Source of the DNA: Pelomonas saccharophila_A
GTDB lineage: Bacteria; Pseudomonadota; Gammaproteobacteria; Burkholderiales; Burkholderiaceae_C
DNA: 64,000 nucleotides
Reading direction: 5' to 3'
NCBI RefSeq assembly: GCF_031458095.1
Contig: NZ_JAVDXU010000001.1
Coordinates: forward strand, 1,488,001 to 1,552,000
Position numbers and translations under genes: made by a program. Shown piece by piece: positions 6,995 through 15,708 of this stretch (positions are counted from its first letter, which is position 1; every line of letters starts with the position of its first letter). A model generated the notes under the pieces. That model had not been told where the DNA came from. It saw only the letters and a program-made list of their open reading frames with translations, and did no database searches.

Positions 6995-8277
6995 CGCTTG
7001 ATGGCCCGATGGCCGATGTCGGAGCGGTACTGGCGACCGGCGAACTGGATGCCCGAGGCCGTGTCGTAGGCACGCTGGGCCGCCGTGCGCACCGACTCGC
7101 CCAGGGCCGTCACGCACAGCACGCGGCCGCCGCTGGTCACCAACTGGCCGTCGGCCATGGCCGTGCCGGCGTGGAAGACCATGGCCTCGTCCTCGTCGTC
7201 GGGCAGGCCGGTGATGGCGTCGCCCTTGCGCGGATTGAGCGGATAGCCCTCGGCGGCGAGCACGACGCCCAGCGCCACGCGGCGGTCCCATTGCAGCTCG
7301 ACCTGGTCCAGCGTGCCGTCGGTGGCGTGCATCATCAGCTCGAAGAGATCGCTCTTGAGCCGCATCATGATGGGCTGGGTCTCGGGGTCGCCCATGCGGG
7401 TGTTGAACTCGACGGTGCGCGGCTGGCCGTGGTCGTCGATCATCAGGCCGGCATACAGGAAGCCGGTGAAGGGATGGCCGTCCTTGGCCATGCCGGCGAT
7501 GGTCGGCTGGATGATCTCGTGCATGACCTTGGCATGCACATTGGGCGTGACAACGGGCGCGGGCGAGTAGGCACCCATGCCGCCGGTGTTGGGGCCGGCA
7601 TCGCCGTCCAGCAGGCGCTTGTGGTCCTGGCTGGTGGCCAGGGACACCACATGCTTGCCGTCGCAGACGACGATGAAGCTGGCCTCCTCGCCGGCGAGGA
7701 AGTCCTCGATGACGACACGCGCGCCGCCGGCGTTGTGGGTCACGCCCAGCTTGTTGTCTTCGAGGATCCAGGTGATGGCCTCATGGGCCTCTTCCAGCGT
7801 CATCGCGACGACGACGCCCTTGCCCGCCGCCAGGCCGTCGGCCTTGATGACGATGGGGGCGCCACGGCCGTCCACATAGGCGTGGGCAGCGGCCGGGTCG
7901 GAGAAGGTCTCGTAGGCCGCGGTCGGGATGCCGTGGCGCTTCATGAAGTCCTTGGCAAAGGCCTTGGAACTCTCGAGCTGGGCGGCCGCCTTGGTGGGGC
8001 CGAAGATGCGCAGGCCACGCGCGCGGAACTCGTCGACGACGCCGGCCGCCAGGGCCGCCTCGGGGCCGACGACGGTCAGCGTGATCTTCTGCTCGACGGC
8101 GAAGTCGGCCAGGGCCTTCACATCGGTCATGCCGATGGGCACGGTCTCCAGGCGCTCGTCGCGCGCCGTGCCGCCGTTGCCGGGGGCCACATAGACCTGG
8201 CTGACGCGCTCGCCCTGGGCCAGCTTCCAGGCCAGCGCGTGTTCGCGGCCACCATTGCCAATGACAAGGACTCGCAT
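6991..8277 (-). CDS. purD: Phosphoribosylamine--glycine ligase
   Basis: Second step of purine synthesis: ATP-dependent joining of glycine to 5-phosphoribosylamine. An ATP-grasp enzyme of 428 residues, the usual length. It starts MRVLVIGNGGREHALAWKLA and shows VVGPEAALAAGVVDEF, the ATP-binding IKADGLAAGKGVVVA, and the metal-site region VEFNTRMGDPETQ. Its ATG overlaps the yebC stop as TGATG. Confidence 0.98.
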   Translation of the reverse strand: MRVLVIGNGGREHALAWKLAQGERVSQVYVAPGNGGTARDERLETVPIGMTDVKALADFAVEQKITLTVVGPEAALAAGVVDEFRARGLRIFGPTKAAAQLESSKAFAKDFMKRHGIPTAAYETFSDPAAAHAYVDGRGAPIVIKADGLAAGKGVVVAMTLEEAHEAITWILEDNKLGVTHNAGGARVVIEDFLAGEEASFIVVCDGKHVVSLATSQDHKRLLDGDAGPNTGGMGAYSPAPVVTPNVHAKVMHEIIQPTIAGMAKDGHPFTGFLYAGLMIDDHGQPRTVEFNTRMGDPETQPIMMRLKSDLFELMMHATDGTLDQVELQWDRRVALGVVLAAEGYPLNPRKGDAITGLPDDEDEAMVFHAGTAMADGQLVTSGGRVLCVTALGESVRTAAQRAYDTASGIQFAGRQYRSDIGHRAIKR

Positions 8278-8999
8278 CAGTTCAGCTCGGCGTTGTGATA
8301 GACGGCTTGCGTATCGTCCAGGTCTTCGATGACATCCAGCAGCTTCTGCATGCGCTCGGCGTCCTCGCCGCTCAGCTCGATGGTGTTCTCGGCGCGCATC
8401 GTCACCTCGGCCAGCTCGGGGGTGAGGCCGGCGGCCTCCAGCGCGGCCTTGACGACTTCGTAGTCGGCGGGCGCAGTCAGCACCTCGATGGCGCCGTCTT
8501 CACCGGTGATGACGTCCTCGGCGCCGGCGTCCAGGGCCACTTCCATGACCTTGTCTTCCGAGGTACCGGGCGCAAACAGCAACTGACCGCAATGCTTGAA
8601 CTGGAAGGCCACCGAGCCGTCCGTGCCCATGTTGCCGCCGTATTTGCTGAAGGCGTGGCGCACCTCGGCCACGGTGCGGACACGGTTGTCCGTCATCGTG
8701 TCGATCATGATGGCCGCACCCCCGATGCCATAGCCCTCGTAGCGGATTTCCTCATAGGTCAGGCCATCGATGTTGCCGCTGGCCTTGTCGATGTTGTACT
8801 TGATGCGGTCAGCCGGCATGTTGGCCGCCTTGGCCTTGTCGACAGCCAGGCGCAGGCGCGGGTTGTCCTTGATGTCCGGGCCACCCTGGCGGGCCGCCAC
8901 CGTGATTTCACGAATGATGCGCGTCCAGATCTTGCCGCGCTTCTCGTCCTGGCGGCCTTTGCGATGTTGGATATTGGCCCATTTGGAATGTCCTGCCAT
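8277..8999 (-). CDS. yebC: YebC/PmpR family protein
   Basis: Widely conserved protein of the YebC/PmpR family. Members have been described as transcriptional regulators and, more recently, as factors that ease ribosome stalling; which applies here cannot be told. It has the invariant start MAGHSKWANIQHRKGRQDEK, NIDGLTYEEIRYEGYG in the middle, and 240 residues, the standard length. It appears to be the first gene of the nine-gene operon ending at rng. No promoter can be placed confidently in the 269 bases upstream. Confidence 0.95.
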   Translation of the reverse strand: MAGHSKWANIQHRKGRQDEKRGKIWTRIIREITVAARQGGPDIKDNPRLRLAVDKAKAANMPADRIKYNIDKASGNIDGLTYEEIRYEGYGIGGAAIMIDTMTDNRVRTVAEVRHAFSKYGGNMGTDGSVAFQFKHCGQLLFAPGTSEDKVMEVALDAGAEDVITGEDGAIEVLTAPADYEVVKAALEAAGLTPELAEVTMRAENTIELSGEDAERMQKLLDVIEDLDDTQAVYHNAELN

Positions 9000-9268
9000 G
9001 TTCGGGAGCCCTGACGCTGTGCGGTTCTGAGAAAACCGGCATTTTACGAAGCCTCACAGACAGGTCTGCTGAGGGCGGTGCCGGGAGGCCGGCCGGCAAG
9101 GCATGGCGACACCATTGCGGGCAGCAGGCTGGATGTTCTTCTCCATCTTGCTCTCCCTGTCTGCGTCGGATTCTGAAGGCGGCGGCCGGCCCGCGCCGCC
9201 TCGATCAAGGGGGTGGACAGCCGGCCCGCAATAGACTCCGACCCAAGACTTTCCAAGGACCCGTTGAC

Positions 9269-10807
9269 ATGGCCGATCCCATCCTGCTTGCCCGCAACAA
9301 GGACACCGAGTGCCTGCTGCTGCCGGCACTGGCCAACCGCCATGGCCTCATCACCGGCGCCACCGGCACCGGCAAGACCATCAGCCTGCAAAAGCTCGCC
9401 GAGAGCTTCTCCCGCCTGGGAGTCCCCGTCTTCATGGCCGATGTGAAGGGCGACCTGACGGGCATCAGCCAGACCGGCAACCCGAGCGACAAGCTGCTGG
9501 GCGTGCTGAAGGACCGTGGCCTGGAGGCGCCCGAGAAACTGGCCTGCCCCACCACGCTGTGGGACGTGTTCGGCGAGCAGGGCCACCCGGTGCGCGCCAC
9601 CGTCTCCGACATGGGGCCGCTGCTGCTGTCCCGCATGCTGGCCCTGAACGAGACCCAGGCCGGCGTGCTGCAGATGGTGTTCAAGATCGCCGACGACCAC
9701 GGCCTGCTGCTGCTGGACCTGAAGGACCTGCGCGCCATGCTGCAGCATGTGGGCGACAACGCGAGTCAGTTCACCACGCAGTACGGCAATGTCTCGGCCG
9801 CCAGCGTTGGCGCCATCCAGCGCGGCCTGCTGCAGATCGAAGCCCAGGGCGGCGACAAGTTCTTCGGCGAGCCCATGCTCAACATCGCCGACTTCATGCA
9901 GACCGAAGGCGGTCTCGGCGTCATCAACGTGTTGGCCGCCGACAAGCTGATGAACGCGCCACGGCTGTACGCGACCTTCCTGCTGTGGATGCTGTCCGAG
10001 CTGTTCGAGACCCTGCCCGAGGTGGGGGACCTGGAGAGACCGAAGCTGGTGTTCTTCTTCGACGAGGCCCATCTGCTGTTCAAGGACGCGCCCGACGCGC
10101 TGGTGGAGCGCATCGAGCTGGTCGTGCGCCTGGTGCGCTCCAAGGGCGTGGGCGTCTATTTCGTGACCCAGAACCCGCTGGACATCCCCGACGCCGTGCT
10201 GGGCCAGTTGGGCAACCGCGTCCAGCACGCGCTGCGCGCCTTCACGCCGCGCGACCAGAAGGCCGTCAAGAGCGCGGCCGACACCATGCGCGCCAAGCCG
10301 GGGCTGGACATCGCCACTGCCATCACCGAGCTGGCCGTCGGCGAGGCCCTCGTCAGCCTGCTGGATGACCACGGCCGCCCCAGCATCACCGAGCGCGTCT
10401 TCGTGCTGCCGCCCGGCAGCCAGATCGGCCCCATCACAGCCCAGCAGCGCCAGGCCCTGGTGGCCAACTCCCTGGTCGCCGGCGTCTACGAGAAGCAGCT
10501 GGACCGCGAGTCCGCCTACGAGAAGCTCAGCGGCAAAGCCGCGGCAGCGCCCTCGAGCGGTGGCGTCGCGGCTGGCCCGGCGCCCCAGGGCGGCGCCGCT
10601 GCACCGGCACCCGCCGGCGGCGGCATGATGGACAGCCTCAAGGACGTGCTGTTCGGCACCACCGGCCCGCGCGGCGCCCACCATGCCGGCCTGGCCGAGA
10701 CGGCGGCCAAGTCGGCCGTGCGCAGCATCGGCTCGGCCGTCGGCCGGGAGATCATCCGCGGCGTGCTGGGCAGCATCCTGGGCGGCGGTGGCAGCCGTCG
10801 GCGCTGA
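9269..10807 (+). CDS. DUF853 family HerA/YjgR-like ATPase
   Basis: P-loop NTPase of the HerA/FtsK superfamily, DUF853 (E. coli YjgR type). The Walker A is GATGTGKT at about residues 29-36, and the Walker B is VFFFDEAHLLF at about 262-272. Other family stretches are FMADVKGDLTGI and VYFVTQNPLDIPD. The C-terminal 80 residues are Ala/Gly/Pro-rich and end SILGGGGSRRR. The 512-residue length is normal. The biological role of this family is not established. It stands alone, facing away from yebC. Confidence 0.92.
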   Translation: MADPILLARNKDTECLLLPALANRHGLITGATGTGKTISLQKLAESFSRLGVPVFMADVKGDLTGISQTGNPSDKLLGVLKDRGLEAPEKLACPTTLWDVFGEQGHPVRATVSDMGPLLLSRMLALNETQAGVLQMVFKIADDHGLLLLDLKDLRAMLQHVGDNASQFTTQYGNVSAASVGAIQRGLLQIEAQGGDKFFGEPMLNIADFMQTEGGLGVINVLAADKLMNAPRLYATFLLWMLSELFETLPEVGDLERPKLVFFFDEAHLLFKDAPDALVERIELVVRLVRSKGVGVYFVTQNPLDIPDAVLGQLGNRVQHALRAFTPRDQKAVKSAADTMRAKPGLDIATAITELAVGEALVSLLDDHGRPSITERVFVLPPGSQIGPITAQQRQALVANSLVAGVYEKQLDRESAYEKLSGKAAAAPSSGGVAAGPAPQGGAAAPAPAGGGMMDSLKDVLFGTTGPRGAHHAGLAETAAKSAVRSIGSAVGREIIRGVLGSILGGGGSRRR

Positions 10808-10888
10808 CGCGGGCGCCATTCGCGCCAGCACAGCCCTACTCGTCGCGTGTTGCTGGCGCCATGGGGCCGGCGACGCGATGCTGGCGCC

Positions 10889-11953
10889 ATGACGCTCCCT
10901 GATTCCCGACACAGCTGGTGGACGCATCTCGGCGGCACCGCGCTGATCTGCGTCGTCGTCGGCCTGCTGAACTATCTGATGCAGGGCGGCAGCTTCGGCA
11001 TTGCGATGCTGTATTCCTTTGCCGTCGGTACGCAGATCTCGCTCTACATCCAGTTGCTGATGACGGGCGTCACCCGGGCGCTGCGGCTCCAGCGCGGTGA
11101 CCTGCCCGAGTTGCGCCACGGCTGGATAGGCTGGGGCTGGGTGGCGCCCTGCGTGCTGCTGGGAGCCCTCGCCGGCTATGCCGGCGGCCTGTGGCTGGGC
11201 GACCTGATCAGCGGCCGCCACGCCGTGCGGCCCTGGAACATGCCCCAGGGCCGCGCCGCGTTGTCGGTAGGCTTCGTGCTGCTGGTGTCGGTGCTGGGCA
11301 CGTTTTTCTTCTTCGTGCTGTTCCGGCTGAATGCGCTGCGGCTGGAACAAGCCCAGGCGCTGCGCCAGGCCGCCGAGGCGCGCCTCACGCTGCTGCAAAG
11401 CCAGCTCGAACCGCACATGCTGTTCAACACCCTGGCCCATCTGCGCGTGCTGATCAAGCTCAGGCCCGACGAGGCCCAGCGCATGCTGGACCGCCTCATC
11501 GACTATCTGCGCGCCACCCTGCAGGCCAGCCGCGCCACCGAGCACCCGCTCGCCGACGAGTTCGAGCGCCTGTCGGACTACCTCGCGCTGATGCAGCTGC
11601 GCATGGGCGAGCGCCTACGCGTGAAGCTGGAGCTGCCGGCCGACCTCGCCGGCATCGCCATCCCACCGCTGCTGCTGCAGCCGCTGGTGGAGAACGCCAT
11701 CAAGCATGGGCTGGAGCCGCATGTGGACGGCGGCGAGCTGCGCGTGACGGCGGCTCGCGATGGCAAGCAGTTGGTGCTGGAAGTGGCCGACAGCGGCGCC
11801 GGGCTGGTTCAAGCAACGGACCTGCCTGGCACGGGATTCGGCCTCTCTCAGGTGCGAGAGCGTCTCGCCCAGCGCTATGGCAACGCAGCGAGCTTTGAAC
11901 TCAGGCCTCAACCCGGCGGCGGCAGTGTCGCCCGCATCGAGATCCCGTCATGA
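10889..11953 (+). CDS. LytS/YehU-type sensor histidine kinase
   Basis: Membrane sensor kinase of the His_kinase (PF06580) family. Four hydrophobic segments fill about residues 1-150 (for example ALICVVVGLLNYL and FVLLVSVLGTFFFFVLFRL). The phosphorylated histidine lies in LLQSQLEPHMLFNTLAHLR, and the ATPase part shows LVENAIKHGLEP and GAGLVQATDLPGTGFGL. No separate extracytoplasmic sensor domain is seen. The ATG at 10889 was preferred over upstream codons because it gives a short N-terminus before the first membrane segment; the 12-mer TGCTGGCGCCAT occurs both at 10851 and at 10879, so the upstream ATG at 10861 is a close copy. It overlaps the next gene by 4 bases. Confidence 0.93.
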   Translation: MTLPDSRHSWWTHLGGTALICVVVGLLNYLMQGGSFGIAMLYSFAVGTQISLYIQLLMTGVTRALRLQRGDLPELRHGWIGWGWVAPCVLLGALAGYAGGLWLGDLISGRHAVRPWNMPQGRAALSVGFVLLVSVLGTFFFFVLFRLNALRLEQAQALRQAAEARLTLLQSQLEPHMLFNTLAHLRVLIKLRPDEAQRMLDRLIDYLRATLQASRATEHPLADEFERLSDYLALMQLRMGERLRVKLELPADLAGIAIPPLLLQPLVENAIKHGLEPHVDGGELRVTAARDGKQLVLEVADSGAGLVQATDLPGTGFGLSQVRERLAQRYGNAASFELRPQPGGGSVARIEIPS

Positions 11954-12726
11954 CCACTGCACTGATCGCCGAAGACGAACCCCTGCTCGCCGAGAACCTG
12001 CGCGCCGAGCTGGCCACCGCCTGGCCGGCGCTGGACATCGTCGCCCAGGCCGGCAGCGGCACGGCCGCCGTCGAGCTGGCGCTGCAGCATCGCCCTCAGG
12101 TCTGCTTTCTCGACATCCGCATGCCCGGCATGACGGGGCTGGAGGCCGCCCAGGCCATCAGCGAGGACTGGCCCGAAGACGTCGGCGCCCTGCCCCTGTT
12201 CGTCTTCGTGACCGCCTATGACCAGTACGCGCTGCAGGCCTTCGAGGCTGCGGCCGCCGACTATCTGCTCAAGCCGGTCACGTCCGAGCGCCTGGCCCAG
12301 AGCGTGGCGCGGCTGCAGGCCCGCCTGGCCCAGCCCACCGCGGGCGACGCGACCCTGGCCGCGCTGCGCCAGTTGCTGACCCAGGCGAGCGCGCCGGCGC
12401 CACGGCTGCGCCATCTACAGGCGGCCGTTGGCGACGCCATCGAGCTGGTGCCCATGGACGACATCGTCTACCTGGAGGCCGCCGACAAATACGTGCGCGC
12501 CGTGACGGCCCAGCGCGACTACTGGGTGCGGGTGTCGCTGCGCGAACTCGTCCCGCAGCTCGACCCCGAGCGCTTCTGGCAGGTGCACCGCTCCACCGTC
12601 GTCCACATCGACGCCGTCGCCCGCGCGCTGCGCCAGGAGAACGGCACCGTGCTGCTGGAGCTGCGCCAAAGACCCGAGAAGCTGACCGTCAGCCGCGTGC
12701 ACGCAATTCGTTTCAAGGCCCTGTAG
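11950..12726 (+). CDS. LytTR-family response regulator
   Basis: Partner of the preceding kinase. An N-terminal receiver domain (about 1-120) has acidic residues AEDEP near the start, the phosphoacceptor in VCFLDIRMPGMTGLE, FVFVTAYD and the lysine in YLLKPV. A C-terminal LytTR DNA-binding domain (about 150-258) includes DIVYLEAADKYVRAVT and FWQVHRSTVVHID. Total 258 residues. The ATG overlaps the kinase stop as ATGA, so the two are co-translated. Target genes cannot be deduced; the gene that follows is under a different palindrome. Confidence 0.94.
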   Translation: MTTALIAEDEPLLAENLRAELATAWPALDIVAQAGSGTAAVELALQHRPQVCFLDIRMPGMTGLEAAQAISEDWPEDVGALPLFVFVTAYDQYALQAFEAAAADYLLKPVTSERLAQSVARLQARLAQPTAGDATLAALRQLLTQASAPAPRLRHLQAAVGDAIELVPMDDIVYLEAADKYVRAVTAQRDYWVRVSLRELVPQLDPERFWQVHRSTVVHIDAVARALRQENGTVLLELRQRPEKLTVSRVHAIRFKAL

Positions 12727-12745
12727 CCGCGCGATAGCGGACCGG

Positions 12746-12775
12746 CGACGAAAACCGTATAAACGGTTTTCATCG
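12746..12775. promoter_or_regulatory. 30-base palindrome with embedded TATAAA, candidate auto-operator
   Basis: Arms CGACGAAAACCGT (12746-12758) and ACGGTTTTCATCG (12763-12775) pair at 12 of 13 positions around the spacer ATAA. TATAAA at 12758-12763 could be a -10 box, which would place the RNA start only a few bases before the ATG at 12778 and leave no room for a ribosome-binding site. A protein bound here would block transcription. The operator role is inferred. Confidence 0.7.
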
Positions 12776-12777
12776 TT

Positions 12778-13032
12778 ATGAGCCCACACCGCAAACCCGC
12801 CCCCGTCGAGCGCGCCAAGCTCGTGCGCGACGGCTTCACCATGCCGGAGGCCGACTACGCCTTGCTGAAGGCGCTGAAGGACCGGCTCCACGAGGTCAAG
12901 CGCGAGGCCAAGAAAAGCGAGTTGCTGCGCGCCGGCCTGCAGGCACTCGCCCTGCTGGACGCCAAGGACCTGGCGGCAGCGTTGGACCGCCTGGCGCCGG
13001 TGAAAACGGGGCGACCGCGGAAGGCGGAATAA
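12778..13032 (+). CDS. Small basic protein, possible DNA-binding autoregulator
   Basis: An 84-residue, highly charged protein with no function I recognise. The segment GFTMPEADYALLKALKDR followed by KREAKKSELLRAGLQAL resembles the strand-helix-helix layout of ribbon-helix-helix proteins, and the end is GRPRKAE. The start ATG lies 2 bases after a near-perfect 30-base palindrome, and there is no Shine-Dalgarno sequence, so a leaderless or nearly leaderless mRNA is likely. The next gene follows 9 bases after the stop and may be co-transcribed. Coding reality is supported by the palindrome and codon pattern; DNA binding is an inference. Confidence 0.75.
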   Translation: MSPHRKPAPVERAKLVRDGFTMPEADYALLKALKDRLHEVKREAKKSELLRAGLQALALLDAKDLAAALDRLAPVKTGRPRKAE

Positions 13033-13041
13033 GGAGACGCC

Positions 13042-13857
13042 ATGACCGACGCGACCTATTGGTGGCATCTGCTCTGCGCCATCGCCGGCCTCAACCTAAT
13101 CGCCTGGACGGCCTCGACCGCCTGGCTGCACCGCAACCGCCCCGACGGCACGACCTGGCCCCACCAGCGCCTGCAATTGCTGCTGTCGGCCCTGTACGTG
13201 CTGGGCTGCGGTTACCGCTGCTTCCTGCCGGTCTTTGACGTGCCGCGCGTCGTCATGGTCGATTCCTGGGCCTCCAGCGTCCTCGTCGGACGCAGCGTCG
13301 CCACCATCGCCGAGCTGAGCTTTGCTGCCCAATGGGCCCTGCTGCTGCGCGGCGGCGCGCTGACCACGGGCCACCGCTTCGGCCTGCACGTGGCCCACGC
13401 CATCGTGCCGCTGATCGCGATTGCCGAGATCAACTCCTGGTATGCGGTGCTGACGACGCGCAATATCGGCCATGTCGTCGAGGAGACGCTGTGGGGCACG
13501 GCTGCCCTGCTCAGCGTGCTGGCCCTGCTGGCCATGTGGCCCCGGGCGAGCGCCCGCGGCCGGCGCTGGCTGGCCTTGGCCATCGCCGCGGGCGGCCTGT
13601 ATGCCGCCTATATGTTCGCCGTCGACGTCCCCATGTACTGGGCTCGCTGGGTGGCCGACGAGGCCGCCGGCCGGACCTACGCGACGCTGGCAGCCGGCGT
13701 GGCGGACGCGTCCAGCCGCTGGACCGTCTCGCACGACTGGGCGCATTGGCGCAGCGAGGTGGTCTGGATGACGCTGTACTTCAGCGTTGCGGTCTGGATC
13801 AGCATCGGCCTGGCCCATGTGCGCCTGCCGCTGAGGGCCCAGCCGCCCCGTCCTTAG
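13042..13857 (+). CDS. Multi-pass membrane protein of unknown function
   Basis: 271 residues with about seven hydrophobic segments (for example LLCAIAGLNLIAWTASTAWL near the start, WGTAALLSVLALLAMW, WLALAIAAGGLYAAYMFAV, and VVWMTLYFSVAVWISIGLAHV near the end). No enzyme motif was recognised. A ribosome-binding site AAGGAG lies just before the ATG. It follows the small basic protein by 9 bases and is probably controlled with it by the palindrome at 12746. It could be a transporter, sensor or heme/quinone membrane protein; the sequence does not decide. Confidence 0.8.
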   Translation: MTDATYWWHLLCAIAGLNLIAWTASTAWLHRNRPDGTTWPHQRLQLLLSALYVLGCGYRCFLPVFDVPRVVMVDSWASSVLVGRSVATIAELSFAAQWALLLRGGALTTGHRFGLHVAHAIVPLIAIAEINSWYAVLTTRNIGHVVEETLWGTAALLSVLALLAMWPRASARGRRWLALAIAAGGLYAAYMFAVDVPMYWARWVADEAAGRTYATLAAGVADASSRWTVSHDWAHWRSEVVWMTLYFSVAVWISIGLAHVRLPLRAQPPRP

Positions 13858-13913
13858 AATCGTCGCCATCGCGGGCCTGAGAAAGCGGCCCGCTTCCGTT
13901 TCCTGAGTCGACG

Positions 13914-15683
13914 ATGAGCCAAAACTCCCCTGCGCCCGCCCCGGCGAGCAATTTCCTGCGCCAGCGCATCGAGAACGACCTCGAAGCGGGCACCTTCAGC
14001 GGCCGCCGTTTTGCCGGCACGCCGGGCGACGCCGCCCACCACGCCGCCGGCCCGCTGGACGAGGCGCGCATCCGCACCCGCTTCCCGCCCGAGCCCAACG
14101 GCTATCTGCACATCGGCCACGCCAAGAGCATCTGCCTGAATTTCGGCCTGGCGCGCGACTTCGGCGGCGCCTGCCATCTGCGCTTCGACGACACCAACCC
14201 CGAGAAGGAGGAGCTGGAGTACGTCAACGCCATCAAGGAAATGGTGCAGTGGCTGGGCTGGAGCTGGGGCGACAACCTGTTCGAGGCCAGCAGCTATTTC
14301 GACTTCATGTACGCGGCCGCGGAAGCCCTGGTCAACGCCGGCCACGCCTATGTGGACGAGCAGAGCGCCGAGGACATGCGCGCCAACCGTGGCGACTTCG
14401 GCAAGCCGGGCGTCAACAGCCCCTTCCGCGATCGCACGCCGGCCGAGAACCTGGCCCGACTGCGCGAGATGCGCGACGGCCAGCATGCCGACGGTGCCAT
14501 GGTCTTGCGCGCCAAGATCGACATGGCCTCGCCCAACATCAACCTGCGCGACCCGACGCTGTACCGCATCAAGCATGCGGAACACCATGCCACCGGCGAC
14601 AAATGGTGCATCTACCCGATGTACACCTTCGCCCACCCCATCGAGGACGCGCTGGAGCGCATCACCCACAGCATCTGCACGCTGGAGTTCGAAGACCAGC
14701 GGCCCTTCTACGACTGGCTGCTGGCGCATCTGGCCGATCTCGGCATGCTGGCCCGCCCGCTGCCGCAACAGGTCGAGTTCGGCCGCCTCAACCTGAACTA
14801 CGTCGTCACCAGCAAGCGCAAGCTGCGCCAGCTGGTCGAGGAGAACCACGTCAACGGCTGGGACGACCCGCGCATGCCCACACTGGTGGGCCTGCGCCGC
14901 CGCGGCTTCACGCCGGCCAGCCTGCGCGCCATGGTCGAGGCCACCGGCGCCAGCAAGCAGAACGCCTGGATCGACGACACCGTCCTCGACCAGGCCCTGC
15001 GCGCCGACCTCGAGCCGCAGGCCCCGCGCGCCTTTGCGGTGCTGCAGCCACTCAAGCTCAAGCTGACCAACTACGCCGAGGTCTTCGGCAGCGCCGAGCA
15101 CCGCGAGCCCTGCGAGACGGCCGCCCACCCTCACAAGCCTGAGCTGGGCCTGCGTCAGTTCTCGCTCGGCCCGGAGCTGTGGATCGAGGCCGAGGACTAC
15201 ATGGAAGTGCCGCCCAAGGGCTATTTCCGCCTCTTCCCGGGCAACAAGGTGCGCCTGAAGGCCGGCTACATCATCGAGTGCACCGGCGCCGAAAAGGACG
15301 CCGAAGGCAACGTGACCGCCGCGCTGGCCACCGTCATCCCCGACACCAAGAGTGGCACGCCGGGCGCGGACGCCGTCAAGGTCAAGGGCACCATCGGCTG
15401 GGTGGGTGCCCACGAGGCGGTGCAGGCCGAGGTGCGCCTGTACGAGCGCCTGTTCGCCGAGGCCCAGCCCGACGCCGGCGGCCGCGACTTCATCGAGTTC
15501 CTGAATCCGAACTCGCTGCGCATCGTGCAGGCCTTCGTCGAGCCCTCGCTCGCAAACGCGCCTTCAGATGCGCGCTGGCAGTTCGAGCGCCATGGCTATT
15601 TCGTCACTGACCGCGTCGACCACCGCGCGGAAAAGCCGGTGTTCAACAAGATCACCGGGCTGAAGGACAGCTTCAGTCGCTGA
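13914..15683 (+). CDS. glnS: Glutaminyl-tRNA synthetase
   Basis: Charges tRNA(Gln) with glutamine. A class I synthetase with the HIGH motif in PEPNGYLHIGHAKS at about residues 60-73, RFDDTNPEKEE after it, and the KMSKS-equivalent VTSKRKL at about 299-305. A C-terminal anticodon-binding beta-barrel region completes the 589 residues. An N-terminal stretch before the catalytic core (FLRQRIENDLEAGTF) is typical. It is a single-gene unit, with a palindromic terminator-like hairpin just past the stop. Confidence 0.98.
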   Translation: MSQNSPAPAPASNFLRQRIENDLEAGTFSGRRFAGTPGDAAHHAAGPLDEARIRTRFPPEPNGYLHIGHAKSICLNFGLARDFGGACHLRFDDTNPEKEELEYVNAIKEMVQWLGWSWGDNLFEASSYFDFMYAAAEALVNAGHAYVDEQSAEDMRANRGDFGKPGVNSPFRDRTPAENLARLREMRDGQHADGAMVLRAKIDMASPNINLRDPTLYRIKHAEHHATGDKWCIYPMYTFAHPIEDALERITHSICTLEFEDQRPFYDWLLAHLADLGMLARPLPQQVEFGRLNLNYVVTSKRKLRQLVEENHVNGWDDPRMPTLVGLRRRGFTPASLRAMVEATGASKQNAWIDDTVLDQALRADLEPQAPRAFAVLQPLKLKLTNYAEVFGSAEHREPCETAAHPHKPELGLRQFSLGPELWIEAEDYMEVPPKGYFRLFPGNKVRLKAGYIIECTGAEKDAEGNVTAALATVIPDTKSGTPGADAVKVKGTIGWVGAHEAVQAEVRLYERLFAEAQPDAGGRDFIEFLNPNSLRIVQAFVEPSLANAPSDARWQFERHGYFVTDRVDHRAEKPVFNKITGLKDSFSR

Positions 15684-15691
15684 TCGAGGGC

Positions 15692-15708
15692 GCCGGCCTC
15701 AGGCCGGC
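15692..15708. terminator. Hairpin between convergent glnS and binding-protein gene
   Basis: Perfect arms GCCGGCCT (15692-15699) and AGGCCGGC (15701-15708) around one base, 9 bases after the glnS stop and overlapping the stop codon of the convergent gene. There is no T-run, so intrinsic termination is possible but not proven. Confidence 0.45.

Noticed and set aside
9054..9146. A 30-residue minus-strand frame (MEKNIQPAARNG...) with AGGGAGAG upstream, just before yebC
   Set aside because: The ribosome-binding sequence is suggestive, but the peptide has no hydrophobic or attenuator-like pattern and I know no counterpart. The 9000-9268 gap otherwise shows nothing clear.
10851..10890. Direct repeat of TGCTGGCGCCAT (10851 and 10879) before the histidine kinase
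   Set aside because: Two copies 28 bases apart including start-like ATGs; probably a small duplication. It affects only the start choice and has no evident function.
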